Shown here one piece after another: positions 27,162 through 36,107 of a stretch of DNA of 64,000 bases. The translations under genes and the position numbers were made by a program. The notes below the pieces were generated by a model. The model did no database searches. It saw only the letters and a program-made list of their open reading frames with translations, and was not told where the DNA came from. The DNA comes from Prevotella sp. P6B1 (GTDB taxonomy: Bacteria; Bacteroidota; Bacteroidia; Bacteroidales; Bacteroidaceae). The stretch's first letter is position 1. Every line of letters starts with the position of its first letter. The stretch lies in the NCBI RefSeq assembly GCF_000702825.1, contig NZ_JNKF01000013.1, positions 62,001 to 126,000 on the forward strand, in the 5' to 3' direction.

Positions 27162-28470
27162 ATACGATATTTTGCAGATTGGTATTTGTTACTGGATTCT
27201 TGGCGAACACCAGCGGCTGACCGTCGATGGTGAAATCCACAAGTTCATACTTGTCGGATGTCTTCACGTCGTAGGGGGTAGCGGTCTCGACCTGTATGTT
27301 GCGCAGGGTGATATTGTTGCAACGGCTCAACGGCATGTCGTCGCGCTTCTCGGGTTTGAAGAACTGCGACCAGGGATGGATGAAGAGGAACCGTTTGCAA
27401 TGGCCTGTGATATTCTCCACCGTCACATACTCATAGTGCTGAGGGGTGTCGGGACGCATCTTGAGCCACAACACACGATCGGCACGCTCGGTATAGCAGT
27501 TACGCAGAATCACATTGCGATCGTGGAGCGACTCGGAGCCCAAGGTGAGGCAGCCGTGCACCTTGCCGTAGTGACAATGCTGGATCAGGATGCGCTCGCA
27601 GTTGCCGTTGGTCTCGTCCTTGTCGGCCCAGGTGCCCTTGCCGCCTTTCAGCACCACGGCATCATCGTTCACATGCATGTAGCAGCCGTTGATGAGTACA
27701 TCGGTACAGGCATCGATGTCGATGGCATCGCTCGAGGGCGCACCACGTGTGGGATCGGGGGCCCAGATGTTCTCCGTGGGGGCAAAGATATAACAGTTGA
27801 GATAGCGCACATGGCTACTCTTATAGACATGATTGGTCCAGAAGGGCGAGTTGACCAGGTGCACATCCTGGATGGTTACATTCCTGGCGTTAGAGATATA
27901 GGTGAGGCGTGGGCGCTGTGCATCCTTATTGGTGCACTGGGGGTTCCACTTGCGACGTATCCAGAACTCCTGCCAATAGGTGAGTCCGTTGCCGTCGATC
28001 GTACCATGGCCGCTGATGGTGAATCCATCCACGCCATCGGCATTGACCAGCGCACAGAAATAGGTACAGGTCTCGCCCTCGATACGGGTGGTCATATAAG
28101 GAAAGTCGATGATACGGTCGGAGCCTTTCAGACGACCTTTCACATGCAGGTGGGTGCCCTGTTTGAAGAACAGCGCGCCAGTGAGGAAGGTGCCCTGGGG
28201 GATGACCACCACGCCCCCACCCGCCTGTGCGGCGCGGTCGATGACGGCCTGGATGGCCTTGGTTTGTAACAGGGTGGAGTCACACTGCACCCCATAGTCG
28301 GTAATCACATACTGCGGACCCAGCTTGGCGACATCCACCTTGGTGGTGTCCTTGAACCAGGCGTCCATCTGGGTACCATCGGGCCACCGCTCAACGATGG
28401 CTTTCTTTCTGGTCTTGGCGCCTGCCGTGAGCACCAGCACCGAGAGCAACACGATTAAAAGTTTGTTCAT
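27154..28470 (-). CDS. GH28 glycosidase, probable rhamnogalacturonan-acting
   Basis: 438 residues from MNKLLIVLLSVLVLTAGA, a signal peptide; upstream in-frame codons overlap the mutarotase gene and are not used. A right-handed beta-helix GH28. The catalytic carboxylates are likely in SSDAIDID and HVNDDAVVLKGG. The usual GHG appears as VHG and the RIK triplet as LKM, so the subsite differs from polygalacturonases. This favours a rhamnose-containing or rare substrate, consistent with lying in the rha operon. Confidence 0.85.
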   Translation of the reverse strand: MNKLLIVLLSVLVLTAGAKTRKKAIVERWPDGTQMDAWFKDTTKVDVAKLGPQYVITDYGVQCDSTLLQTKAIQAVIDRAAQAGGGVVVIPQGTFLTGALFFKQGTHLHVKGRLKGSDRIIDFPYMTTRIEGETCTYFCALVNADGVDGFTISGHGTIDGNGLTYWQEFWIRRKWNPQCTNKDAQRPRLTYISNARNVTIQDVHLVNSPFWTNHVYKSSHVRYLNCYIFAPTENIWAPDPTRGAPSSDAIDIDACTDVLINGCYMHVNDDAVVLKGGKGTWADKDETNGNCERILIQHCHYGKVHGCLTLGSESLHDRNVILRNCYTERADRVLWLKMRPDTPQHYEYVTVENITGHCKRFLFIHPWSQFFKPEKRDDMPLSRCNNITLRNIQVETATPYDVKTSDKYELVDFTIDGQPLVFAKNPVTNTNLQNIVYE

Positions 28471-28478
28471 AGGGGCAT

Positions 28479-28796
28479 TCAGTCTAGATGAAACACTTCC
28501 TGTAAAGGCTTGGTTATCGGCGAGTTGTCGGGGTTCACCTCCATGATGTCGGCCATCATGTCCCACCATTTCTGGGTGATGGGATCCACGTTGGTGGTGT
28601 CCTGCGAGTTACCCTCGCCCTCGCACTCCTGGTAGCCGAAGAGGATGTTGGTCTCTTTGTCCCAGTAGATGCTGTAGTTGCTCACGCCGCCCTCCTTGAT
28701 CATCTGCACCAACTCGGGCCAGATGGCAGCATGCCGGCGCTCGTATTCCTTTTCGCAGCCTGGTTTCAGCTGCATCTTAAAAGCAAATCGTTTCAT
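28479..28796 (-). CDS. rhaM: L-rhamnose mutarotase
   Basis: 105 residues, matching the family length. RhaM interconverts rhamnose anomers before isomerisation. His22 and Tyr41, which align with the active-site residues known in E. coli RhaM, are present, as is the paired Trp in QKWWDMM. It lies between the tandem esterase (6 bases upstream) and the GH28 gene (8 bases downstream). Confidence 0.94.
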   Translation of the reverse strand: MKRFAFKMQLKPGCEKEYERRHAAIWPELVQMIKEGGVSNYSIYWDKETNILFGYQECEGEGNSQDTTNVDPITQKWWDMMADIMEVNPDNSPITKPLQEVFHLD

Positions 28797-28802
28797 TTGG
28801 TT

Positions 28803-30428
28803 TTATTTCTTTTTCAAATAGTTTGCTAATACACTGTGGTTATCCCTGAGCCCCTTGGCCACACACTGGGCATTGGTCTTAGCCCCCAGAAGCGAGGTGT
28901 GGGTATGGTCGCGCTTATAGTATTTCTGGGCGCGGGCCTTACTGCCGCATTTCTTGTCGAGCAGGTCGGCGGCGATATTATGCAGGTCGACCAGTTCCAC
29001 GCCAGTCTCCTCTGCCACCTGGCGGTACCACTTGCCATAGCTGTCGTTACGGCGCTCGATCTTGCCGTCGGTCCACTCATTGCGCGGGGTGAGCGACACC
29101 AGGATGGGGGTGGCTCCCTTTTCGCGCACATCCTGGATAAACTTCTTGAGATACCAGCCAAACGAATAGACCACCTCGTAATGCCCAGTATCCAATTTGT
29201 ACACATGACAGGTGTCGGTGGCCGTGGCGATGGCACCCCGATATTTGGGCTTATCGATGACGCTGATATCGTTATGGCCGAACTGGATGAGCACGAAGTC
29301 GCCTGGCTGCAGGCTGTTATAGACCTTGTCCCAGCGGCCCTCGTTCAGATAGGAGCGGCAGCTGCGTCCGGCCATGGCGGCATTGACGATGCTGATACGT
29401 CGCTCATCAAACACCGTGCCGGCCTGGGAGCCCCAGCCCCACATGCCATCGGTTTCCTTATCCTCATTCTTCACCGTACTGTCGCCGGTGATAAACACCA
29501 CGGGCTTGCCACCTGTGCGGTCCACCTCATAGCTGGCGGGCACCACACCACGCATCATGGCCTGCAGCGGACGGAGGGCGGGGTTGTGACTGGCCATCAG
29601 ACCCTCGGCAGCGCTCTGAGCGTTCATCATGGCACCAAAACGGCTGGTATGAATCTTGTCGAGAAAGAAATGGTAGCTGGTTTTCCAGGCACCATAACGG
29701 TCGAGTTTCCGCCCAGAGAGCTCGTTCAGGTCGACAAAGGGCACGCCTTCCTCAGCCGCTACCTGCATGAGCCACTGGGTGTGCGGCTTACGCACGATGC
29801 GACCCTGCTCGTCGTAGGCGTTACGGGGCGTGAGCGACATCAGGATGGGGTTGCCGCCCTGCTGGCGCACATCGCGGATATAGCGGCGCATGTAGCCGCC
29901 ATAGGTATAGACCGTTTCATGCACACCGGTCTCCTTGATCACCACCTGGAGCGAGTCGTCGCCCACTCCGGGGATAGAGGCACGGGCACGACCTTCATCA
30001 TAGGGGCCGTTGTCATTATGTCCGATGGAGATAATCACCCAGTCGCCCGGACGGATGGCCTGTTTGATAGGCTGCCACAGCTGGTTATAAAAGGTTCGGC
30101 TGCTCATGCCGCCCAAGGCCTGGTTCTCGACTGTTATCTTGGTGGGGTCGAAATAATTATGGGCATAGTAGCCCCAGCCCCACTGACCATTGTTGCCGTT
30201 GCCCAGTGTACCCGTTCGCATGGTAGAGTTGCCTATCAGGAACAATACCGGGTTGGTGCCCACACGACTCGAGCCTGGCACAGGGCGCGCCGTCATGGCC
30301 TGGGCTATACTGTCGGGGGTGTTATCCACCACACCATTCACATCTTTCGGGGCTTCGGGCACTTGCGCCGCAGCCACCATCGACATACCCATGAAAAGGA
30401 GTGATATACCGCTTTCTTTGATCATCAT
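28803..30428 (-). CDS. Tandem SGNH-hydrolase, rhamnogalacturonan acetylesterase-like
   Basis: 541 residues, exported (signal ending near MVAAAQ). Two complete SGNH/GDSL units follow. Unit 1 (about 60-285) has GNSTM, GGMSSRTF, IGHND and DKIHTS. Unit 2 (about 300-530) has GDSTV, AGRSCRSY, FGHND and RDHTHTS. Both keep the nucleophile Ser and the Asp-x-x-His dyad; unit 1 has Asn in place of Asp beside the Ser. Such enzymes remove acetyl groups from galacturonate of rhamnogalacturonan. It is the first gene of the rha operon. The repeated order of motifs indicates duplication then divergence. Confidence 0.88.
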   Translation of the reverse strand: MMIKESGISLLFMGMSMVAAAQVPEAPKDVNGVVDNTPDSIAQAMTARPVPGSSRVGTNPVLFLIGNSTMRTGTLGNGNNGQWGWGYYAHNYFDPTKITVENQALGGMSSRTFYNQLWQPIKQAIRPGDWVIISIGHNDNGPYDEGRARASIPGVGDDSLQVVIKETGVHETVYTYGGYMRRYIRDVRQQGGNPILMSLTPRNAYDEQGRIVRKPHTQWLMQVAAEEGVPFVDLNELSGRKLDRYGAWKTSYHFFLDKIHTSRFGAMMNAQSAAEGLMASHNPALRPLQAMMRGVVPASYEVDRTGGKPVVFITGDSTVKNEDKETDGMWGWGSQAGTVFDERRISIVNAAMAGRSCRSYLNEGRWDKVYNSLQPGDFVLIQFGHNDISVIDKPKYRGAIATATDTCHVYKLDTGHYEVVYSFGWYLKKFIQDVREKGATPILVSLTPRNEWTDGKIERRNDSYGKWYRQVAEETGVELVDLHNIAADLLDKKCGSKARAQKYYKRDHTHTSLLGAKTNAQCVAKGLRDNHSVLANYLKKK

Positions 30429-30452
30429 TTTTTTGTTTTAGTAATTTTGATG

Positions 30453-30518
30453 CAAAGATAGCATATTTTGCCGAATTTCAATATAAAATCCGTTCGTTTT
30501 CCTATACTATCGTACGAT
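30453..30518 (-). promoter_or_regulatory. Promoter and palindromic site of the rha/pectinase operon
   Basis: On the minus strand TATCTTTG (30453-30460) lies 25 bases before the esterase ATG. A perfect 10-base palindrome ATCGTACGAT lies at 30509-30518, about 50 bases upstream. The same palindrome is upstream of susC at 51511-51520. No RhaR-like AraC regulator is encoded in the window. Confidence 0.6.
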
Positions 30519-30528
30519 TTTGACAGGA

Positions 30529-31653
30529 TTATAACCTCAGTCCGACAGAGGTATTGACAAACCAGTCGTTGAGATGCCCGCTGGTGTGCTGGTGGCTGTA
30601 GCGAAAGTTATTGAACTGGCCATAGGCGTTGATAAACCAACGGTCGAAGTTATAGGTCACCGACAGACGGGCATCAAAGTTCACCGTCATACCGCTATTA
30701 AATGTCTTGCTGCCCATGGGTATCACTCTCAGATGGCCGTAGAACCACTCGTCCCACTCCTCGTCAGAGATATCGGCATCGAACATCGGATCCTGAGCGA
30801 GCTGCTCCACATTGGTAGCAAAACCATAGGCCCTGATTTTATTGACAACAGTGAGCATAGGCATGGCCATGGCGCTCACCAGCAGGCCGCGCACCGGCAC
30901 CCAGTTGTAGGCATAACCGATGCCCACACTGCCCTGCCACAGCTTGACCTTGCCCAGTCCGTGCATCAGATAGACAAGGTCGCCGTTCAGGTCATTGGAA
31001 TAGTCGACATGCCCGTAATAGTACATCGCGCCAGCCATCAGCGAGCCCGCTGAGCGTTTCTGTATCACACTCTGGTCATAGGCGGCCGCATACGAGAAGC
31101 GCTTACCGTTGAAAAGGTAGTAGCCATCAGCAATGACGGTACGCACTTTGATGGGATTCATCAGCTGCACCTTCTGCCAGTCTTCCTCGTGACCCTCAGC
31201 GATGATCGAGCTCTCCAGATTGAAATCGGGGTGATCGTTCTCAAAGTTGTGTATGCGCACGTTCAACCCATAGGCACCACCTGTGGCACCAAAGGTGAGA
31301 TAGCTACCCTTGTCGCCACCCACGTTCACGGTATAACCGAAGCCATAGCCGCGATAGCCGGCCCATAGTCCCACATACTGCGAAGGCTCGGTCTTCAGAT
31401 AGGGTTGTGCCGTATAGGGGATGCCCTCCAGTTCGCCTGCCGCTTTCATACTCAGGATACTCTGGTTCACATTGCCACGCACAATGAGCTGCCAAGGGTG
31501 CTGAGGGGCATCGATATAGCGGCGGTCGAGCCCCTTCACCGACATGGAGTCGATGAAGGAGCCCAACTTATGCAGATAGTCCTTCACTATCTGAGCCTGC
31601 CCGGGAAGAACGCCACCGAGGGCAACGATAACAACCAGGACCCACTGTTTCAT
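30529..31653 (-). CDS. Outer-membrane beta-barrel protein, DUF4421-like
   Basis: 374 residues with a signal peptide ending at LPGQAQ. Alternating hydrophobic strands with aromatic girdles (YRGYGFGYTVNVG, GSVGIGYAYNWV) and a C-terminal strand ending in NTSVGLRL indicate a beta-barrel. The overall arrangement resembles the DUF4421 family of Bacteroidetes; function unknown. Its ATG overlaps the aldo/keto reductase stop by one base (TAATG), so the two are coupled. It may have been carried along with the pectin region rather than being part of its chemistry. Confidence 0.65.
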   Translation of the reverse strand: MKQWVLVVIVALGGVLPGQAQIVKDYLHKLGSFIDSMSVKGLDRRYIDAPQHPWQLIVRGNVNQSILSMKAAGELEGIPYTAQPYLKTEPSQYVGLWAGYRGYGFGYTVNVGGDKGSYLTFGATGGAYGLNVRIHNFENDHPDFNLESSIIAEGHEEDWQKVQLMNPIKVRTVIADGYYLFNGKRFSYAAAYDQSVIQKRSAGSLMAGAMYYYGHVDYSNDLNGDLVYLMHGLGKVKLWQGSVGIGYAYNWVPVRGLLVSAMAMPMLTVVNKIRAYGFATNVEQLAQDPMFDADISDEEWDEWFYGHLRVIPMGSKTFNSGMTVNFDARLSVTYNFDRWFINAYGQFNNFRYSHQHTSGHLNDWFVNTSVGLRL

Positions 31654-32624
31654 TACACCTCCGCATCAAACGGCGCAGCACTCACGCACTTCAGGTTCTT
31701 CTCCAACTGTGCTGTCGAGCTGGCGCCCACCAGTACCGATGTCACACCCTTCTGGTGCAGCACCCAGGCCAGTGCCATCTCTGCAAGGGTCTCACCACGG
31801 CTCTCTGCCACCTGGTTATAGGCACGCAGCTTGTCCAACAGCTCGGGCGTGAGCATCTCCTCGCGCAGGAACTTGCCCTTCGACATACGACTATCAGCAG
31901 GTATGCCGTTCAGATAGCGGTCGGTGAGCAGACCCTGTGCCAATGGCGAGAAGGCGATAAAGCCCACACCCTTCTCGGCACAGAAATCCAGGATACCCGT
32001 TTCCTGAGGTTTACGGTCCAGCATGTTCAGTCGTCCCTGATAGATGAGCAGAGGCACGTCGTGGGCCTTGAGATACTCATAGCCAAACTTCAGCGGCTCA
32101 AGGGGCCAGTTTGAAATGCCCACGTAGAGCGCCTTGCCCTGGCGCACAATATCGACGAGCGCCTGAAGCGTCTCCTCGAGCGGGGTCTCAGGGTCGTAGC
32201 GGTGACTGTAGAACAGGTCTACATAATCTATCTTCATACGTTTCAGACTCTGGTCCAGACTGGCCATCAGGTATTTTCTCGAACCCCAGTTGCCATAAGG
32301 TCCAGGCCACATGTCGTAGCCAGCCTTGCTCGAGATGAAGAGTTCATCGCGATAAGGACGGAAATCCTCGTCCATGAGGCGTCCCATGGTCTCCTCGGCT
32401 GAGCCATACACAGGGCCGTAGTTGTTGGCCAGGTCAAAATGCGTGATGCCATGGTCAAAGGCATAGTGCGTAATCTCACGGCTGCGCTCATAAGGATCGA
32501 CACTACCGAAGTTATGCCAGAATCCCAGGCTCACCTTTGGCAGCAGTACACCCGAGCGCCCACAGCGCTCAAACTCCATTCCATTGTCGTAGCGGTTCTT
32601 ATCCGCAAAGTAATTTTCCCTCAT
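31653..32624 (-). CDS. Aldo/keto reductase
   Basis: 323 residues from MRENYFADKNRY; an earlier in-frame ATG at 32684 would run into the promoter. The catalytic tetrad is visible in order: Asp and Tyr of DLANNYGP, Lys of SSKAGY, His of FYSHRYD. The GPVYGSAEETMGR and DMWPGPYGNWGSRKY segments resemble the YghZ-type (L-glyceraldehyde-3-phosphate reductase) branch. In this context it could reduce lactaldehyde or another sugar aldehyde, but that is inferred from neighbours only. Confidence 0.85.
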   Translation of the reverse strand: MRENYFADKNRYDNGMEFERCGRSGVLLPKVSLGFWHNFGSVDPYERSREITHYAFDHGITHFDLANNYGPVYGSAEETMGRLMDEDFRPYRDELFISSKAGYDMWPGPYGNWGSRKYLMASLDQSLKRMKIDYVDLFYSHRYDPETPLEETLQALVDIVRQGKALYVGISNWPLEPLKFGYEYLKAHDVPLLIYQGRLNMLDRKPQETGILDFCAEKGVGFIAFSPLAQGLLTDRYLNGIPADSRMSKGKFLREEMLTPELLDKLRAYNQVAESRGETLAEMALAWVLHQKGVTSVLVGASSTAQLEKNLKCVSAAPFDAEV

Positions 32625-32654
32625 AACATATTTCAGTTTTAGCTTTTTCTGCTG

Positions 32655-32767
32655 CAAAGATAGCGATTTATTGCGAAACAACATCAGTAATTCCGTCCAT
32701 TTTTGTACAAAATTGTATCTTTTCGAATATTTTTCGAACTATATTATGGTACTTATTCCTAAATTTG
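32655..32767. promoter_or_regulatory. Divergent promoters, aldo/keto reductase and GH115
   Basis: Minus strand TATCTTTG (32655-32662) serves the reductase, and plus strand TAAATTTG (32760-32767) serves GH115. Between them TTTTGTACAAAA (32701-32712) is a perfect palindrome overlapping ATTTTTGTAC, a relative of the ATTTTTGTCCG motif at 41804 and 52787. Confidence 0.55.
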
Positions 32768-32791
32768 CACCAAGAATTCAACTAAAACGTT

Positions 32792-35050
32792 ATGAATATA
32801 AAAAGAGTACTTGCTATCGCAGTTTTCCAACTTACATTTTTAGCCTCACAGGCTGAGGTGGTATGGTTTGACGGACTGCATCCGATAACCTATCAGATAC
32901 CGAAGAAGGTAGAACCCGTTGTAAAGACGGCCCTTGACATGTGGATGGGCGACATGCAACAGGTAACGGGAATGCGCCCTATGGCTTCAGCAAACGGCAT
33001 CATTAAGGTAACCCCTAACCCGTCATTACCTCATGACGGATTCAGGATTCAAGTAAACAGAGGAAGAATCCTGATCGAAGGGGGTAATGGTCGCGGCATG
33101 GCCTATGGGCTGCTGGAGCTGTCACGCCTGGCAGGCGTATCGCCCTGGATATGGTGGGGCGACGTGGTGCCAGAAAAGCGGAGTCGCCTGGTGTTAAATG
33201 ATGATTTCAGGACGGAGCAACAGCCCAGCGTAGCCTATCGTGGCATTTTCCTGAACGACGAGGACTGGAGTCTGCGCCCTTGGAGTCACAAGACCTTTGA
33301 GCCATCAGGAAAAAGCCAGATTGGACCGAGAACCTATCGTAGGATCTTCGAGTTGATGCTCCGTTTACGCGCCAACACCATCTGGCCCGGCATGCATCCC
33401 GGCACAACGGCCTTCTTCAAGATTCCCGGCGCAAAGGCGATGGCCGACTCGTGTGGCATCGTGATTGGCACATCGCATTGCGAGCCCCTGCTTCGCAACA
33501 ATGTTGACGAGTGGCAGGTGGCGGAACGGGGTGCCTTTAACTATCGCACCAATCGCCAACAAGTACACCAATACTGGATAGAACGCCTGCAAGAGGTCAG
33601 GAAGTCGAAAGATAACATGTTCACCATCGGCATGCGCGGCATACACGACAGCTCGATGGAAGGCTACCAAACCGAACAGGAAAAATTCGATGCCCTCCAA
33701 CAGGTCATCGACAACCAGCAGGCACTCCTGCGCCAACACGTAGGAGATCCAGCCAAGCAGATGCAGGTGTTCGTGCCCTACAAGGAGGTACTACAGCTAT
33801 ATGAAAAAGGATTGCGCGTGCCCGACTATGTCACCTTGATGTGGTGCGACGACAACTATGGTTACATGACACGTCTGTCGAATGCCAGGGAGCAGCAGCG
33901 CCCAGGCGGTGCAGGCGTGTATTACCACCTGAGCTATTGGGGGCGGCCACACGACTACCTCTGGTTAACCACCACCCAGCCAGGCCTTATCTATAACGAG
34001 ATGCGTGAGGCCTACCAACACAACGTACGTAAGCTCTGGATAGCCAACGTTCACGATCCCAAGGTGGCTGCCTATGACCTGGAGTTGTTTCTCGATCTGG
34101 CCTGGAACATCAACTGTGTAGAAGGTCATACACTCACAAACCATCTGGCAGCCTGGCTATGCCGGCAGTTTGGTCAGGAAGCCGGCAAGCGGCTCCTACC
34201 CGTGATGCACACGTTCTATCGCCTTTGTGGTGAGCGTAGACCGGAGTTCATGGGCTACACACAGGTAGAACTCGACAAGCAGAAATACCCTCGCGGACTC
34301 TCACCTGTTGGCGCTGCGCCCCTCTCACCTATCGAGGCAGCCCAGCGCCTGTCAGCCTTCCAGCACCTCATGGCCGAGATCACGGCCATCCGTCCGCTTG
34401 TTCGCTGCGAACTGGGCGATGCCTTCTTTGCGGCTATCGAATATCCTGTCTTTGCAGCCGCAGCCATGAACACCAAGATGCTTGGCGATTCAACAGAGAG
34501 CCATCGCGCCTACGAAGAGATACAAGCACTGACCAGGCATTACAACGAGATGAATGGTGGCAAATGGCGCTATCTGATGGATGCCGCCCCACGGAGGCTC
34601 CCAGTGTTCGAAAATGTGCATGCCCAGCTAACAGGTACCGACCAGCCTTGCATCATGAAGCGCGATGCCGCTGATTACCAGTCGGCCACCGATGGGGTAC
34701 GCATCATCCAGATGTTAGGGCATAGCATGCATGCCGTAGCCATGCCTAGGGACGGGCAGCTTACTTACGAGATAGAGATAGCTGCTGAGGACGATTACAT
34801 CCTGCAGACCGCCCTCATCCCTACCCAGCCAAACGACGATGGCGACCTGCGATTCAGCGTGACCATCGATAATGAACAGCCTGTGGTTTATTCACTCAAA
34901 GAGCCCTTCCGTTCCGAACGCTGGAAGCAGAATGTATTGAGCGGACAAGCTGTTCGCAACACAAAGGTACACCTGCACCAAGGGCATCACACCATGACAC
35001 TGCGTGCCCTCGATGCCCATATCGTATTCGACCAACTACGTATTTTTTAA
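32792..35050 (+). CDS. GH115 alpha-glucuronidase-like enzyme
   Basis: 752 residues with a signal peptide ending near ASQA. The GH115 architecture is recognisable: an N-terminal alpha/beta domain (GRGMAYGLLELSRLAGVSPWIWWGD), then the barrel with YRGIFLNDEDW, LRANTIWPGMHPGTTAF and VTLMWCDDNYGYMTRL, and a C-terminal beta-sandwich. The acidic residues around NDEDW and WCDDNYG probably serve catalysis. GH115 removes (4-O-methyl)glucuronic acid from xylan or arabinogalactan; here arabinogalactan side chains of pectin are the plausible target. Confidence 0.85.
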   Translation: MNIKRVLAIAVFQLTFLASQAEVVWFDGLHPITYQIPKKVEPVVKTALDMWMGDMQQVTGMRPMASANGIIKVTPNPSLPHDGFRIQVNRGRILIEGGNGRGMAYGLLELSRLAGVSPWIWWGDVVPEKRSRLVLNDDFRTEQQPSVAYRGIFLNDEDWSLRPWSHKTFEPSGKSQIGPRTYRRIFELMLRLRANTIWPGMHPGTTAFFKIPGAKAMADSCGIVIGTSHCEPLLRNNVDEWQVAERGAFNYRTNRQQVHQYWIERLQEVRKSKDNMFTIGMRGIHDSSMEGYQTEQEKFDALQQVIDNQQALLRQHVGDPAKQMQVFVPYKEVLQLYEKGLRVPDYVTLMWCDDNYGYMTRLSNAREQQRPGGAGVYYHLSYWGRPHDYLWLTTTQPGLIYNEMREAYQHNVRKLWIANVHDPKVAAYDLELFLDLAWNINCVEGHTLTNHLAAWLCRQFGQEAGKRLLPVMHTFYRLCGERRPEFMGYTQVELDKQKYPRGLSPVGAAPLSPIEAAQRLSAFQHLMAEITAIRPLVRCELGDAFFAAIEYPVFAAAAMNTKMLGDSTESHRAYEEIQALTRHYNEMNGGKWRYLMDAAPRRLPVFENVHAQLTGTDQPCIMKRDAADYQSATDGVRIIQMLGHSMHAVAMPRDGQLTYEIEIAAEDDYILQTALIPTQPNDDGDLRFSVTIDNEQPVVYSLKEPFRSERWKQNVLSGQAVRNTKVHLHQGHHTMTLRALDAHIVFDQLRIF

Positions 35051-35067
35051 TCATTCTGTTCGGTACG

Positions 35068-35997
35068 TCACCCTAGTTTGACGCCATACTTGGCGATGCG
35101 GTCCTCCATCATGCCAGCAGGCATGAATCGAAGGAGTGTTTTGGTGATGGTATTCAGCATGGCCTGGCGGATGTAATCCTCGCGGATGTAGAGCGACACA
35201 CGGCGCTGCGACAGGTAATCGCCCTCGATACGGCGCACATTCTCACGCTGTTCATCACTAAGGAACGGCAGGTGCATCTCGGGGATAATGGTAAAACCGC
35301 CGTTCTCATCTACGATACGGATAAGGGTGTCGATACTGCCAGCCTCGTACACCCTGCGCCCCTTGGTGCGCGCCTTGCAGAAGCTGAATGCGCTATCGCG
35401 CAGGCACTGGGCATCGCGCATAATCCACATCTTTTCGTGTTCCAGATTCTCGGGATGGAACACGGGTAACTTGCGCCAGCAGTCAGCCGCAAGATACACC
35501 ATAAACTTCTCGGTATAAAGCGGTATCTCGAGTATGCCTTGACGTGCCTGTCCGCTGATGGCGATGGCGGCATCGATATGCCCTAACTGCAGTTCGGCCA
35601 GCATGGCATCGCCCTTCAGCTCGTTTATGGTCAGCCGCACCTGCGGATAATCCTCGGTGTAATAACGGATAAACTTGGGCAGGATATAGGGCGAGATGGT
35701 GGGACCCACGCTCAGTCGAAGCTCGCCAGTCACATCGCTCCTGTCTTCGCTCACCAACTCATTGATACGCTCAGCCTCAGCGATGGCACGCTCTGCCTGA
35801 CGGATAATTTTTCCGCCAGCAATCGTGGGTGTTACACTTTTGTTGCTACGCTCAAAAATGCGCACGTCGAGCTCATCTTCCAACTTAACCAACATGGCAC
35901 TCAAGGTGGGTTGCGAGATGCCTAAGGCATCGGCAGCCTTGGCAAAACTACGATAGCGATCGATAGCTACAATGTACTTTAGTTGCTGTAGTGTCAT
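35068..35997 (-). CDS. oxyR: OxyR-type LysR regulator
   Basis: 309 residues from MTLQQLKY; an upstream ATG at 36186 would overlap the divergent gene and is rejected. An N-terminal winged helix-turn-helix (FAKAADALGISQPTLSAMLVKLE) is followed by a LysR substrate domain. Cys198 and Cys207 in CLRDSAFSFC correspond to the peroxide-sensing pair of E. coli OxyR (199/208), so redox sensing is expected. It probably controls peroxide genes elsewhere and may also regulate the divergent 4Fe-4S gene. Confidence 0.93.
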   Translation of the reverse strand: MTLQQLKYIVAIDRYRSFAKAADALGISQPTLSAMLVKLEDELDVRIFERSNKSVTPTIAGGKIIRQAERAIAEAERINELVSEDRSDVTGELRLSVGPTISPYILPKFIRYYTEDYPQVRLTINELKGDAMLAELQLGHIDAAIAISGQARQGILEIPLYTEKFMVYLAADCWRKLPVFHPENLEHEKMWIMRDAQCLRDSAFSFCKARTKGRRVYEAGSIDTLIRIVDENGGFTIIPEMHLPFLSDEQRENVRRIEGDYLSQRRVSLYIREDYIRQAMLNTITKTLLRFMPAGMMEDRIAKYGVKLG

Positions 35998-36031
35998 ACG
36001 TTCCAGATCATTATAATAGATTACATCGATG

Positions 36032-36081
36032 CAAAGATAGATAAAATAATTCGTATGTCTATCAAAATATGCGTAATTTTG
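36032..36081. promoter_or_regulatory. Divergent promoters of oxyR and the 4Fe-4S membrane protein
   Basis: TATCTTTG on the minus strand (36032-36039) faces oxyR. TAATTTTG on the plus strand (36074-36081) faces the 4Fe-4S gene, 27 bases before its ATG. The two cores are 34 bases apart, so OxyR bound to one side could affect both. Confidence 0.55.
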
Positions 36082-36107
36082 CACCGTGAAAACAAAAAAA
36101 GGTAAAA

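Noticed and set aside
28836..30404. Open frame of about 520 codons opposite the tandem esterase
   Set aside because: Same antisense effect; the minus-strand frame has a signal peptide and two full catalytic motif sets.
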